Shown here: positions 26,044-34,234 of the stretch, one piece after another
Layout of the letters: each line of letters opens with the position of its first letter
How positions within the stretch are numbered: position 1 is the stretch's first letter
Assembly: GCF_019459225.1 (NCBI RefSeq)
Contig: NZ_JAIAZY010000006.1
Span: 1 to 64,000, forward strand
DNA length: 64,000 nucleotides
Origin: Bacillus sp. IITD106
Lineage (GTDB): Bacteria; Bacillota; Bacilli; Bacillales; Bacillaceae_C
Direction of reading: 5' to 3'
The notes under the pieces: model-generated
The model's input: only the letters and a program-made list of their open reading frames with translations
Database searches by the model: none
What the model was told of the DNA's origin: nothing
Made by a program: the position numbers and the translations under genes

Positions 26044-26277
26044 TTACACAATACTTGTCTTCTGTGAATTACTATCATTGACATCCATATCATTGACTAG
26101 ACTAAGTGGAACATTATTGAGATTAAAATCCCCATTCTCTTCTCCAAAACCATAGTTTTGTTTAGTTGTCAAAAAGGTATCTATACGCGGAGAAGCTGCA
26201 AAATTAAGCGAGGAGTTCCGGTCCATAGCATTCACTTTAAACCCCAACACATTTATAACTACTGGTCCTAAAACCAT
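26044..26277 (-). CDS. GerPA/GerPF family spore germination protein
   Basis: 77 residues. The pattern FKVNAMDRNSSLNFAASPRIDTFLTTKQNYGFGEENGD is that of the ~70-residue GerPA/GerPF family, proteins of the spore inner coat that help germinants reach their receptors. RBS GGGAGGGAGG lies before the ATG. It is solitary rather than in a gerPABCDEF operon. Its relative at 26623 lies 345 bases upstream on the same strand. Confidence 0.75.
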   Translation of the reverse strand: MVLGPVVINVLGFKVNAMDRNSSLNFAASPRIDTFLTTKQNYGFGEENGDFNLNNVPLSLVNDMDVNDSNSQKTSIV

Positions 26278-26622
26278 TTCATCCTCCCTCCCTCTTTTAG
26301 AGATTATATTACAAAGTCCTATTTTTTATGAGGCGAAATATAAAGAAATCCATTTGCTACCCGCATGAATCAGTGTAATGATTGGAACAGCGTATTCATA
26401 CATATAAAACGATACAAAAATATTTTGTACTGTTTTTTTTAATAACTTGCGCTCTTATACAGGGAAAACCTATTGTTTGAATAGCTGATTTAGTCAAGTC
26501 CTCTTTTTTATCTGCTTGATCAACTCATCATATTTATTCCGGACTAAGTGAAGTGATATACGTTAGAAGATAGGGATAATGGAAATTTTTAGGACCTTCA
26601 TTCTAACTATGCGTACGTACGG
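26278..26622. other. non-coding stretch between the two GerP-like genes
   Basis: AT-rich, no supported gene, no clear terminator. The two genes are probably separately transcribed late in sporulation, but I could not identify a convincing sigma-K promoter. Confidence 0.4.
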
Positions 26623-26856
26623 TCAAATTGAGGTTCTAATCTTAGTCTTAAAGAAATCAATAAAATCGGAATCGTCTACGACTGTAACTGGAAAGCTCTT
26701 AAAGACGCTATCACCACTTTGCTCACCGAACCCCTCACTTCGATGGTTGAAGACAAAGTTGCCATCCTGGATACATCCGGTCATATAAACGTAAGAGCCT
26801 CGATCAATTGACCGTATTTGCACATCATACAATTGAATAATGGTCTTATCTACCAT
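26623..26856 (-). CDS. GerPA/GerPF-like spore germination protein (second, divergent)
   Basis: 77 residues from ATG 26856, with AAAGGAG 8 bases upstream; the frame is open further to 26943 without an RBS. The features VQIRSIDRGSYVYMTGCIQDGNFVFNHRSEGFGEQSGDS echo the neighbour at 26044 (…FGEENGD) and the GerPA/GerPF family, but sequence identity is low. A role in the spore coat is inferred from the family. Confidence 0.6.
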   Translation of the reverse strand: MVDKTIIQLYDVQIRSIDRGSYVYMTGCIQDGNFVFNHRSEGFGEQSGDSVFKSFPVTVVDDSDFIDFFKTKIRTSI

Positions 26857-27098
26857 TTTATTACTCCTTTCATCCATTTTTGGACAACATTCTTTCAAAA
26901 ATAAAAAAGTGGAAATGCAAATTCCTATAAAAGGATTATTCAATCAATATGAAAATCATGCTGATGAAATATAAAATAAAGATGCTTACAAAAAGAGCGT
27001 CAGACCCTTAATCTGCTGGCTTTACTACGTGAGGAGCAGTGTAGTTAAAGAGGATTTAATGAATAAACAGTAAAAAAGATTTTTGGAGGGACTCCAAA

Positions 27099-27647
27099 TT
27101 GAGTAATAATTATATTATTCGCAGAGCGGCTGAGAGTGATGCTCAACAAATTATTAGTCATACAAAAAAGGTACTAAAAGAAAATCCCGATGTAATGGGA
27201 ATTACCTTGGGGGAATTTAATCCTTCTCTTGATGAAGAAAAGGAATGGATAAACTCCCATAATACACAAGGACTACTTTTAGTTGCGGAAGTAAACAGAA
27301 AAATAATTGGTATACTTAGTTTTCATTCATCACCTTTGAAAAGATTGAGTCATCAAGGAATTTTTGGAATGAGTGTTCAAGAAGAATTTACAAATAGTGG
27401 AATTGGCACCTCTTTAATAAGAGAGCTATTGGCATGGGCTAAGAAAGAGCAAAGGGTGGAAAAGATTACTCTTGAAGTTTTTTCAAATAACGAAAGGGCG
27501 ATTCATTTATACAAAAAGCTTGGATTTACCGAAGAAGGACGATTTAAGAAACAAGTTAAATTAGATGCAAATGAATATGTAGATGACATTGTGATGAGTA
27601 AATTTATTAATGCGCCGAGAGCACCCGTAACTTCAGTTATGGGATGA
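27099..27647 (+). CDS. GNAT family N-acetyltransferase, RimI/RimJ-like
   Basis: 182 residues, TTG start. The GNAT core is GIFGMSVQEEFTNSGIGTSLIRELLAWAKKE followed by ITLEVFSNNERAIHLYKKLGFTEEGRFKKQVK, typical for enzymes that modify protein N-termini or small amines. The Shine-Dalgarno (GGAGGG) is enclosed in a small stem TTGGAG-GGA-CTCCAA just before the start. The last residues (NAPRAPVTSVMG) overlap a stem-loop at 27612-27655. Confidence 0.85.
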   Translation: MSNNYIIRRAAESDAQQIISHTKKVLKENPDVMGITLGEFNPSLDEEKEWINSHNTQGLLLVAEVNRKIIGILSFHSSPLKRLSHQGIFGMSVQEEFTNSGIGTSLIRELLAWAKKEQRVEKITLEVFSNNERAIHLYKKLGFTEEGRFKKQVKLDANEYVDDIVMSKFINAPRAPVTSVMG

Positions 27648-27655
27648 ATCGGCGC
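27612..27655 (+). terminator. two-part stem-loop over the GNAT stop codon
   Basis: An outer stem GCGCCGA/TCGGCGC and an inner stem CCCGTAAC/GTTATGGG overlap the 3' end of the gene. A T-rich tract follows at 27659. It may be a terminator. Confidence 0.4.
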
Positions 27656-27759
27656 CATCTTATTTTTAATTTTTAATTAAAACAAAAACCTTTCCACTTT
27701 TAATCAGATTTAAATTAGAAGGATGCTATGAAAAATATATTTTCCCTTCTTAGGGGGAT

Positions 27760-28686
27760 TTATGCATAACCAAAAGTCTGTAAAATCTTGTATCTATTTA
27801 CTGCAAGTATCCCTTGCCAGTACCTTCTTGCAATTGGAAATTCTTCCGGATAGCTCCCCCAGTTCCATGGAATATCCCAAATACCTTCGTCAGAAGCCGC
27901 TTCCATGAAAAAATTCAGGTTTTGCTCTACCAAGTCTTTAAATTCTGGATAAAGTGGATGTTCTGGGCTGTCGATTATATCTAATGGAAGAACAATATAA
28001 CCCGCTGACCACTTCGAGACATCACGTTCAATGCATTTTGCCGCAAGCGACATAATTTTATCTGAAACTGCAGCCAACTCGTAATCTATCTTTGTACGAA
28101 ACATCTCTTTATGAGTTTGCATAATTTTTAAAAATTGTTGGTAATTGTTAACCTCATGGCTGTCCATTTCGCTCGTATTCATCAATCGTTCAACTGCTTT
28201 TTCAATGGAATTCCAGCCAATTTGTGCAGATTCATGATGAACAGGCGACCATTGGACAAGAAACGCCGCCAATTCAACGCCCGGATTAAACATCCAGTTC
28301 TCTTGTACCCCTTCCTTCCAATGCCACCACGGAGCATGCGGATATTGATTATTTTCAGGTAACACTGATGGCCACATGCCCGTTTCATTATTAGCAGTAT
28401 TAACTAAGTAATTTGTCATCTTTCCAATGATTTCTTCGTTTTCGTTTGCACCAATTTCCATTAACATTTGTCCTGCTGTCCATGTAGCCATTGGAGAAGA
28501 GGATGGCTGCCAAAAATCAGGCTCAATTCCATGTCCAAAGCCCCCATCTTCATTTTGATATGCCGCTAAATAACGTATGACATGATCGCGTGAACCACCT
28601 TCAAATATATATTCCCATCTCGCCACTTCCAAAGGACGTGCATTTCGTTTAATCCAGGCTCCTGCTTTTTGAAATGAATGAGTCAT
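27760..28686 (-). CDS. terpenoid cyclase/prenyltransferase-fold protein of unknown function
   Basis: 308 residues from ATG 28686 (GGAAGG 9 bases upstream; the TTG at 28695 touches the RBS). It contains YLAAYQNEDGGFGHGIEPDF, the QxxDGGFG repeat of squalene-cyclase-type alpha/alpha barrels, and further W-rich repeats (WPSVLPEN, GIWDIPWNWGSYPEEF). No DDxD catalytic motif is seen, so cyclase chemistry is doubtful. No signal peptide. It is a monocistronic cytoplasmic protein whose substrate cannot be inferred. Confidence 0.7.
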   Translation of the reverse strand: MTHSFQKAGAWIKRNARPLEVARWEYIFEGGSRDHVIRYLAAYQNEDGGFGHGIEPDFWQPSSSPMATWTAGQMLMEIGANENEEIIGKMTNYLVNTANNETGMWPSVLPENNQYPHAPWWHWKEGVQENWMFNPGVELAAFLVQWSPVHHESAQIGWNSIEKAVERLMNTSEMDSHEVNNYQQFLKIMQTHKEMFRTKIDYELAAVSDKIMSLAAKCIERDVSKWSAGYIVLPLDIIDSPEHPLYPEFKDLVEQNLNFFMEAASDEGIWDIPWNWGSYPEEFPIARRYWQGILAVNRYKILQTFGYA

Positions 28687-28782
28687 TAATCTCAACCTTC
28701 CGTTTTATCATTTATGTACATATTTCAATGAAAGTATTAGAATTCCTTTTTTTTATTAAAAATTTTCGTACTAGCATTATGG

Positions 28783-28788
28783 TATAAT
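28783..28788 (+). promoter_or_regulatory. extended -10 promoter of the coiled-coil gene
   Basis: TATGGTATAAT contains a perfect TATAAT with a TG extension. The start point would be near 28795, right at the upstream ATG codon, which argues for the GTG start at 28817. Confidence 0.5.
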
Positions 28789-28816
28789 ATCAATAATGAG
28801 AAAGGTGGTGAAAAAA

Positions 28817-29131
28817 GTGGAAAAATCAGGAATCCAAGAAATTTTGAAGGCGTTAAAGCTTCATTCACAGCAAATTGATGTAAAATTGGAGAAGATAGAA
28901 GACGGACTTAACGGGCGTATGGATAAACTAGACTCTCGTATGGATAAATTGGAGGGAACATTGAATCGGCGCATGGACAACATGGAAGCTAGATTTAAAG
29001 ATCGATTCGATCGCTTGGAGAAAAAGCTAGACGTCTTCCGAATTGAATTACAAGAAACCCAAGAAACAGTCGACTTTTTAGCAAGCAAGAACTTACAACA
29101 CGAGCGAAAACTGCGAAACATTACTACTTAA
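28817..29131 (+). CDS. small coiled-coil protein
   Basis: 104 residues from GTG 28817 (AAAGGTGG 9 bases upstream). The ATG at 28796 lies at the predicted transcription start and has no RBS. Residues ~10-85 are a continuous coiled coil with near-repeats RMDKLDSRMDKLEGTLNRRMDNMEARF, followed by DRLEKKLDVFRIELQETQETVDFL. There is no membrane segment. Such proteins are common in Bacillus; function unknown. Confidence 0.65.
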   Translation: MEKSGIQEILKALKLHSQQIDVKLEKIEDGLNGRMDKLDSRMDKLEGTLNRRMDNMEARFKDRFDRLEKKLDVFRIELQETQETVDFLASKNLQHERKLRNITT

Positions 29132-29315
29132 CCCACTCATTTTGAACCTCTTAATATTTTTCCTATAGTATTTGTCATTAACACACTGATGGACTAAAAT
29201 TTGCTATCGGCTACATGCTTGACAGCTTTTTATTTAGGCTGCCAACTCTAGCTGAGCGTAATGATGGAATTTTGATATAATTACACTATAAATTGCAAAA
29301 AAGGAGTCATCAACC

Positions 29316-29870
29316 ATGATTAGACAGGCTCGAAAAGAAGACTATAAGGAAGCAGCCATCCTCATTTATGATGCTATTCATGATATTGCCCATGCATTAA
29401 CTGGAGAAAATGAAAAGGAAAAAGTTCTAGAACAGTTAGGGCAATATTTTTCACAAGAAAAAAATCGATTGAGTTATCGAAACTGCCTAGTTAAAACTGT
29501 CGATGACGTCCCGGTTGGCATTATTGTTGCATATCACGGGAGAGATGCTTATGAGCTGGACGAGCCCATTCGCACCCACGTTAAGGCAAAGACCGGAAAG
29601 GAACCATTTTTTGATCAAGAAGCTGATGAAACAGATTTCTATTTAGATACATTAAGTGTGAACCCGGAATTTGGTGGACAAGGTTTTGGAACGGAACTGA
29701 TCCATTCGATGATTAACTATGCAAAAGACCAGGGATATTCTACATTTTCTTTAAATGTGGAAGAAACGAATCATAAGGCACAAAAACTGTATGAACGCCT
29801 TGGCTTTTCCTATAAGAAAACAATTACAATCAACCATCATCTATATCATTATTTAATCAATGAACTATAA
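29316..29870 (+). CDS. GNAT family N-acetyltransferase
   Basis: 184 residues. The acetyl-CoA motif is DTLSVNPEFGGQGFGTELIHSMINYAKDQG and motif B is NVEETNHKAQKLYERLGFSYKKT. The N-terminus (IRQARKEDYKEAAILIYDAIHDIAHALTG) matches the YkkB/YhbS-like branch often seen in Bacillus. RBS AAGGAG precedes the ATG. Single gene between terminators. Confidence 0.87.
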   Translation: MIRQARKEDYKEAAILIYDAIHDIAHALTGENEKEKVLEQLGQYFSQEKNRLSYRNCLVKTVDDVPVGIIVAYHGRDAYELDEPIRTHVKAKTGKEPFFDQEADETDFYLDTLSVNPEFGGQGFGTELIHSMINYAKDQGYSTFSLNVEETNHKAQKLYERLGFSYKKTITINHHLYHYLINEL

Positions 29871-29872
29871 CT

Positions 29873-29900
29873 AAAAGGGACTGCATCGCAATCCCTTAAA
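29873..29900. terminator. bidirectional terminator between GNAT and AAA ATPase
   Basis: The AAGGGA/TCCCTT stem with inner TGCATCGCA and flanking A and T runs overlaps the stop of the leftward AAA ATPase gene. Confidence 0.65.
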
Positions 29901-31170
29901 AATCAAATCCTACCTTTGAATAATGGTCATCCATATCCCACTCTTGTTTCCGCGTCTTCTCATTAGCCACTTCTAGGTTTTCAATTACACTTTCTATATC
30001 AACTGTGCGCTCATAATGCCACTGGAGAGCAGAAGCGGTATAAAGCTCATTTAGCTGTGCCACGGAAAACCTCTCCGTCCTCTCCGCAATATACTTTAGA
30101 TCCGTTTCTTCAATGAAACGATCCATCTTTTTAAAGTACAAATATTTCAGTCGTAGTTCACGGCTTGGATTTTTAATTTCGTATGCCCTATCAAACCGAC
30201 CAGCACGATTGATTAATGCTGGATCAATTCTTTCAGGATAATTCGTCGTACCAATTAAGAAAATTCCTTCCTTGGAGGTTGCCCCATCCAAGGTATTAAG
30301 AAAGACAGATCGAGAAGACTCAGGCATCGAATCAATATCCTCAATCACTAGGACCATTGGTGCCATTTTCGCTACGATAGAAAAAACTTCTTTAATCGAA
30401 TAGCTCGAAGTATATTCTGTTATTTGCCAATATGCAATAGGGGCCGAAACACTCCCTGCAATTGATTTAACTAACGTTGTTTTTCCATTACCCGGGTGAC
30501 CATACAGAAGGATACCCCGCTTATATGGGATTTCATACGTCTTAAAGAATTGGCCGCTTTCATTGAAAAATTCATCAATCGAGCGATAAATTTCGCTTTT
30601 TAGCTCCTCTTCCAAGAGAACATCTTCCCTTGCCACTTGCTGGGTAATCTCTTCATGACTTCTTTCAACGCCATCTTCAGTGTCGGTAAACACACTGACA
30701 CTGTTTTTCATCATTTCCCTTTGGCGTTCATATGCGTACTTAATAAATGCTAGCAAACATTCATCATTTTCGGCAAAAATAAACTGTCGCTCGTAGTCAG
30801 TATAACTTTGGTAGATTGGCAATCTCACAAAAGCCACATGATAGTCTGAATAAAAATAAATTGAATTATTGATGGATGGTTTAACGACAAATCCTTGTTG
30901 CTCACCACTCTGTTTATAAGAAATTGCACCTGTCTCGGCGTAATCATATATGTATGAAAGCAATTTTGCATGGCCAGACGCAACATCTTCCTCCAACACA
31001 TTCCATAATTCTTCCTGATTTTCATTATCTATGTAAATCTTCATCGTGAAATTCGTTTCTTTCAAAATTAGTTGTTTAATTTTATCGAGAACGATCGCAT
31101 AGTCATAATAATTGGGTAAAACGTCTCTTCCATTCTCATCAATGTTAATAATAAATGGTGTCTTTTTCAC
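29896..31170 (-). CDS. AAA family ATPase
   Basis: 424 residues, GTG start after AAGGAGAAAAAA. The N-terminal ~200 residues are unrecognised and beta-rich. The AAA domain has Walker A GHPGNGKTT (residues 224-232), Walker B MVLVIEDIDSMP (~267-278), sensor 1 IGTTNYP and arginine finger NRAGRFDR, with a lid domain to ~390. The layout (N-domain plus one AAA module) is BCS1/ARC-like. It likely remodels or unfolds a protein partner; none is encoded nearby. Confidence 0.85.
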   Translation of the reverse strand: MKKTPFIINIDENGRDVLPNYYDYAIVLDKIKQLILKETNFTMKIYIDNENQEELWNVLEEDVASGHAKLLSYIYDYAETGAISYKQSGEQQGFVVKPSINNSIYFYSDYHVAFVRLPIYQSYTDYERQFIFAENDECLLAFIKYAYERQREMMKNSVSVFTDTEDGVERSHEEITQQVAREDVLLEEELKSEIYRSIDEFFNESGQFFKTYEIPYKRGILLYGHPGNGKTTLVKSIAGSVSAPIAYWQITEYTSSYSIKEVFSIVAKMAPMVLVIEDIDSMPESSRSVFLNTLDGATSKEGIFLIGTTNYPERIDPALINRAGRFDRAYEIKNPSRELRLKYLYFKKMDRFIEETDLKYIAERTERFSVAQLNELYTASALQWHYERTVDIESVIENLEVANEKTRKQEWDMDDHYSKVGFDF

Positions 31171-31223
31171 TTTTTTCTCCTTCAGCTTGAACTTGATACA
31201 TTAAGTATACCACTCTCGTGATT

Positions 31224-32300
31224 CTAAAAATTATTCTTAATTGTGACAGCTTCATCAATTATCTTTTTCATTAGCATTTCAACTGTTTGTTTTTTAGCCA
31301 ATCTCGGACTTTGACCTGACCATAATGACAGGAATTCTCGATTGTTTTGCATGGAAGCCGCTTTTCTAATATCTTGAGTTAAAGAATTTTGAATAGGAAA
31401 GTCAGGTAATACTGTTTCATGTTCATGTAAATCCTCGATAAATTTATTGTTAATGCCTCTCGCCCATTTGCCGGAAAACGCACGCGTTAAAACGGTTTGG
31501 TTTTCGGTTGATTGAAGGATCGCTTCTTTATGTAACGGATGTGCCCCACTTTCCATGCAAGTCAAAAAAGCAGTACCCATTTGCACACCTTTTGCTCCTA
31601 AACAGAGTGAAGCCATCATCCCCCTCCCATCCATAATTCCTCCAGTGGCAATCACCGGAATCTTAACATGATCAACAACTTGTGGAATTAGCGACATTAA
31701 GCCGACTAGACTCTCCTGATGATCATGGATGAACGTTCCCCGATGCCCGCCAGCTTCACTGCCTTGAACGACGACCATGTCCATCCCGGCTTTTTCAATT
31801 TCCATAGCTTCTTTAACGGTAGTGGCTGTTCCAATCACAATAATATTATGTTTTTTTAACCTATCGATAATTTCTATACTCGGTATTCCGAACGTAAAAG
31901 AACAAATTGGGACTTTTTCTTCAATAACTACACCTACTTGCGAATTAAATGATTCTACGAGACCTTCATAAGTTGGAGAAGGGATTTCATTTTTTTCGAT
32001 TTCAAGTAGATCATGTATTGGACCTAATAAATCATTAGCTAAACGTATCTTTTCATCTGAACGTTGAAAAGCAGTTGGAACAAATAGATTCACTCCAAAA
32101 TGATTGGTCGTTAATTGCCTTACTTCCCTAATTTGTTCACGAGTTTTAGAAGGATTCAAATACCCAGCTCCAATCATCCCAAGCCCTCCATGATTGGAAA
32201 CGGAAGATACTAATGCTTTTGTCGATATTCCTCCAGCCATAGGTGCTTGAATAATGGGATAGTCTATGTGCAAAAGTTTTGTAAGTTCATTGTTTAACAT
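31224..32300 (-). CDS. nitronate monooxygenase (2-nitropropane dioxygenase family)
   Basis: 358 residues from ATG 32300, with GAGGTAATAAA upstream; a longer frame to 32360 has no RBS. TIM-barrel FMN enzyme: YPIIQAPMAGGIST at the front, VVVQGSEAGGHRG (flavin phosphate and catalytic-His region), IPVIATGGIMDGRGMMASLCLGAKGVQMGTAFL, SGKWARGINNKF. It oxidises nitronates or related compounds in the cytoplasm. Separated from the S-box unit upstream by a terminator. Confidence 0.88.
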   Translation of the reverse strand: MLNNELTKLLHIDYPIIQAPMAGGISTKALVSSVSNHGGLGMIGAGYLNPSKTREQIREVRQLTTNHFGVNLFVPTAFQRSDEKIRLANDLLGPIHDLLEIEKNEIPSPTYEGLVESFNSQVGVVIEEKVPICSFTFGIPSIEIIDRLKKHNIIVIGTATTVKEAMEIEKAGMDMVVVQGSEAGGHRGTFIHDHQESLVGLMSLIPQVVDHVKIPVIATGGIMDGRGMMASLCLGAKGVQMGTAFLTCMESGAHPLHKEAILQSTENQTVLTRAFSGKWARGINNKFIEDLHEHETVLPDFPIQNSLTQDIRKAASMQNNREFLSLWSGQSPRLAKKQTVEMLMKKIIDEAVTIKNNF

Positions 32301-32407
32301 TTTATTACCTCTTTTCGTCGGGATCATATTGCTAGGAATTACTATAATGGTTTCCGTCATTGATCTATTGTCGGGTTTTATTAGGAAGAGGATTGTGTAG
32401 TGCTTGC

Positions 32408-32448
32408 AAAATGCCCTTAATTGAATTTCTCAAATAAGGGCATTTTTT
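32408..32448 (-). terminator. terminator of the S-box-controlled ORF
   Basis: A 12-bp stem (32408-32419 with 32435-32446) around GCCCTTA/TAAGGGC, with A and T runs on both sides. It lies just downstream of the 61-residue ORF. Confidence 0.85.
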
Positions 32449-32467
32449 ATCGCTAATTATACCATGT

Positions 32468-32653
32468 CTACGTCTTATTTTTCTTAAAAATCCTTGTATC
32501 ATTTCGATCCAAGAACGGATTAATAAATTTCTTATAACGTTCTCTCTTGAATGCCTCTAATTCTTCTGGAGACATCGCTTTTATTACTTCAGTAATTGGG
32601 GGTTTTTTACCTTTTGACACTTTTTTCACCTTTTCACTGTTGTTTAATTCCAT
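32468..32653 (-). CDS. 61-residue protein of unknown function under S-box control
   Basis: The ATG at 32653 has a strong RBS (AAGGAGGAC, 5-6 bases upstream) and follows directly after the riboswitch terminator. The product (MELNNSEKVKKVSKGKKPPI, then TEVIKAMSPEELEAFKRERY, ending KKNKT) is very basic, with a helical middle and no membrane segment or cysteine. I do not recognise it. It is the only gene between the S-box and the next terminator, so it is the sole target of that riboswitch here. A link to methionine or SAM metabolism is therefore inferred from regulation only. Confidence 0.7.
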   Translation of the reverse strand: MELNNSEKVKKVSKGKKPPITEVIKAMSPEELEAFKRERYKKFINPFLDRNDTRIFKKNKT

Positions 32654-32676
32654 TGCTGTCCTCCTTCCTGGAATGT

Positions 32677-32709
32677 AAAAAACCCTTTTGCATTGGACAC
32701 AAAAGGGTT
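32677..32709 (-). terminator. S-box expression-platform terminator
   Basis: On the minus strand AACCCTTTTG pairs with CAAAAGGGTT and is followed by T6. It lies between the S-box aptamer and the small ORF and would form when SAM is bound. Confidence 0.85.
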
Positions 32710-32714
32710 CTAAA

Positions 32715-32824
32715 CTCCGTTTTATCATCCAAAGCCATTGCTTTGCTGGTATTAGCACCTTACTTTTTTAAGCAGGTTGCTGTGGCGTCCTCAAGCCAGA
32801 TCTCTCGGCCACTCTAGATAACTA
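32715..32824 (-). ncRNA. SAM-I (S-box) riboswitch
   Basis: The minus strand carries the S-box landmarks in order: TTATCTAGAGTGGCCGAGAG, then GATCTGGCTTGAGGACGCCA, then CAGCAACCTGC, AAGGTGCTAATACCAGC and closing GATGATAA that pairs with the opening TTATC. An intrinsic terminator follows at 32677-32709, as in classical off-switches that stop transcription when S-adenosylmethionine is plentiful. Confidence 0.93.
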
Positions 32825-32837
32825 TTTAGTTATTTTT

Positions 32838-32866
32838 ATTTTATGCCGATTAAACATATTTTTCAA
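32838..32866 (-). promoter_or_regulatory. sigma-A promoter of the S-box unit
   Basis: On the minus strand TTGAAA (32861-32866), a 17-base spacer and TAAAAT (32838-32843). The predicted start near 32831 is just ahead of the aptamer. Confidence 0.7.
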
Positions 32867-33138
32867 TAATATACCCTTACCGTTGTAAAATATTCACATT
32901 TAATTAATCGTAGACAAACATTCAGGACCCTCGTAGACAAGTGCTTTCATTGTTTCTTCTTTCACACTCTCACACCTAAATCCTTTACATGGAAATTTCG
33001 TATTCTCTTTTATGAAATAGTTTCCTAAGAAATGCTTACATAATTATATTATTCTTATACCTTAGTTAAAACTAAATACTCTCCATGAAAATAAAGATTA
33101 ATGACACCTTTTGATTGATGTCATTTGATTGCATTTTA
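32867..33138. other. non-coding stretch left of the gamma-SASP-like gene
   Basis: No gene. A short direct repeat TCGTAGACAA (near 32905 and 32931) and a weak AATGACA/TGTCATT stem (33100-33125), possibly the terminator of the next leftward gene, are all I see. Confidence 0.4.
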
Positions 33139-33360
33139 TTATTCGTCCGTCTGCATCGATTGCTGATTCTTCCTTTTTACTTCCTCGACATTCGTATCAC
33201 TGTAAATCCACGTTCCGCGACCTCCCGTTGTTTTCGCGAGCAACTCTTTTACTTCATTATAGGACATCCCCGAACGTTCATTGGCTCTTTTTACAGCATC
33301 GATGTTTGTTCCAGCAATAGTGAATGTATCTTGGTGTAGATTTTTGTTATTTTCCTTCAT
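33139..33360 (-). CDS. gamma-type SASP-like small protein
   Basis: 73 residues from ATG 33360 with GAGGGG upstream; the frame is open further but without an RBS. The two related segments AGTNIDAVKRANERSG and SDTNVEEVKRKNQQSM resemble the TNxQxVRxQNQQS repeats of gamma-type acid-soluble spore proteins. The central NEVKELLAKTTGGRGTWIY is not typical of SspE, so this may be a related short spore family. Divergent from pcp. Confidence 0.6.
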   Translation of the reverse strand: MKENNKNLHQDTFTIAGTNIDAVKRANERSGMSYNEVKELLAKTTGGRGTWIYSDTNVEEVKRKNQQSMQTDE

Positions 33361-33379
33361 AAAAGACAACCCCTCTATA

Positions 33380-33408
33380 TTGTTTGAGGATATTTTCTCC
33401 CATATAAT
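33380..33408 (+). promoter_or_regulatory. sigma-A promoter of pcp
   Basis: TTGTTT (33380-33385), a 17-base spacer and perfect TATAAT (33403-33408), about 38 bases before the pcp start. Confidence 0.65.
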
Positions 33409-33445
33409 GAGATTTAGTCTTAGTTTTAATACGGAGGTACAAACA

Positions 33446-34093
33446 ATGGGAAAAAAAGTTTTAATGACGGGATTTGATCCTTTTGGTGGCGAAAAAATAA
33501 ATCCTGCTCTTGAAGCAGTTAAACAATTAGATGGCAAGGTCTTTGAAGGTGTAGAAATCGTAGCACAAGAGGTTCCAACCGTTTTTCATGAATCGATAAA
33601 AATTGTTATTGATTCGATAGAACAGCATAAACCCGATGTTATTATTTGTGTTGGACAAGCAGGTGGGCGCACCCAAGTGACTCCCGAGCGTATCGCCATT
33701 AATATCGACGATGCACGTATTCCTGATAATAAAGACAATCAGCCCATCGATGAACCCATTTACGAGGATGGACCAGCTGCTTATTGGACGACATTACCAA
33801 TCAAACGAATCGTCCATGAAATGAAAAAAGTAGGAGTTCCGGCCGCGGTTTCTAATTCAGCGGGAACGTTCGTGTGCAATCATTTGTTTTATGGGGTTAT
33901 GCATTATTTAGAAAAAAACGCCCCACACATTCGAGGAGGATTTATCCATATTCCTTTCATTCCGGAGCAAACCCTCGGAAATAATGCTCCAAGTTTATCC
34001 CTTGATGTAATCGTAGAAGGTCTTAAAACGGCAGCCGTGATTGCGGCGAGTGGGAAAGAAGATATTCGTGAAGTCGGCGGGACGACACATTAA
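33446..34093 (+). CDS. pcp: pyrrolidone-carboxylate (pyroglutamyl) peptidase
   Basis: 215 residues from ATG 33446 with GGAGG upstream; the frame is open further but has no RBS there. The C15 cysteine peptidase triad is in its canonical places: Glu81 (TPERIAIN), Cys144 (GTFVCNHLFYG) and His168 (GGFIHIPFIPEQ). It removes N-terminal pyroglutamate from peptides in the cytoplasm. Single gene, convergent with the rRNA methyltransferase gene. Confidence 0.96.
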   Translation: MGKKVLMTGFDPFGGEKINPALEAVKQLDGKVFEGVEIVAQEVPTVFHESIKIVIDSIEQHKPDVIICVGQAGGRTQVTPERIAINIDDARIPDNKDNQPIDEPIYEDGPAAYWTTLPIKRIVHEMKKVGVPAAVSNSAGTFVCNHLFYGVMHYLEKNAPHIRGGFIHIPFIPEQTLGNNAPSLSLDVIVEGLKTAAVIAASGKEDIREVGGTTH

Positions 34094-34234
34094 AAGTGGG
34101 AAAGTTTTTAGCATAAAAGTCACCTTGAGACCATTCAAGCATCTTTTATTAATGATGAATGGTCTTAATCCAGCTTTTATGAATTTACACCTCGATATTT
34201 TAAAACATTTAATGCAGTCCATGGAATAGAACGC

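Noticed and set aside
32654..32758. N-terminal extension of the 61-residue ORF.
   Set aside because: It would read through the S-box terminator and part of the aptamer; the RBS clearly points to ATG 32653.
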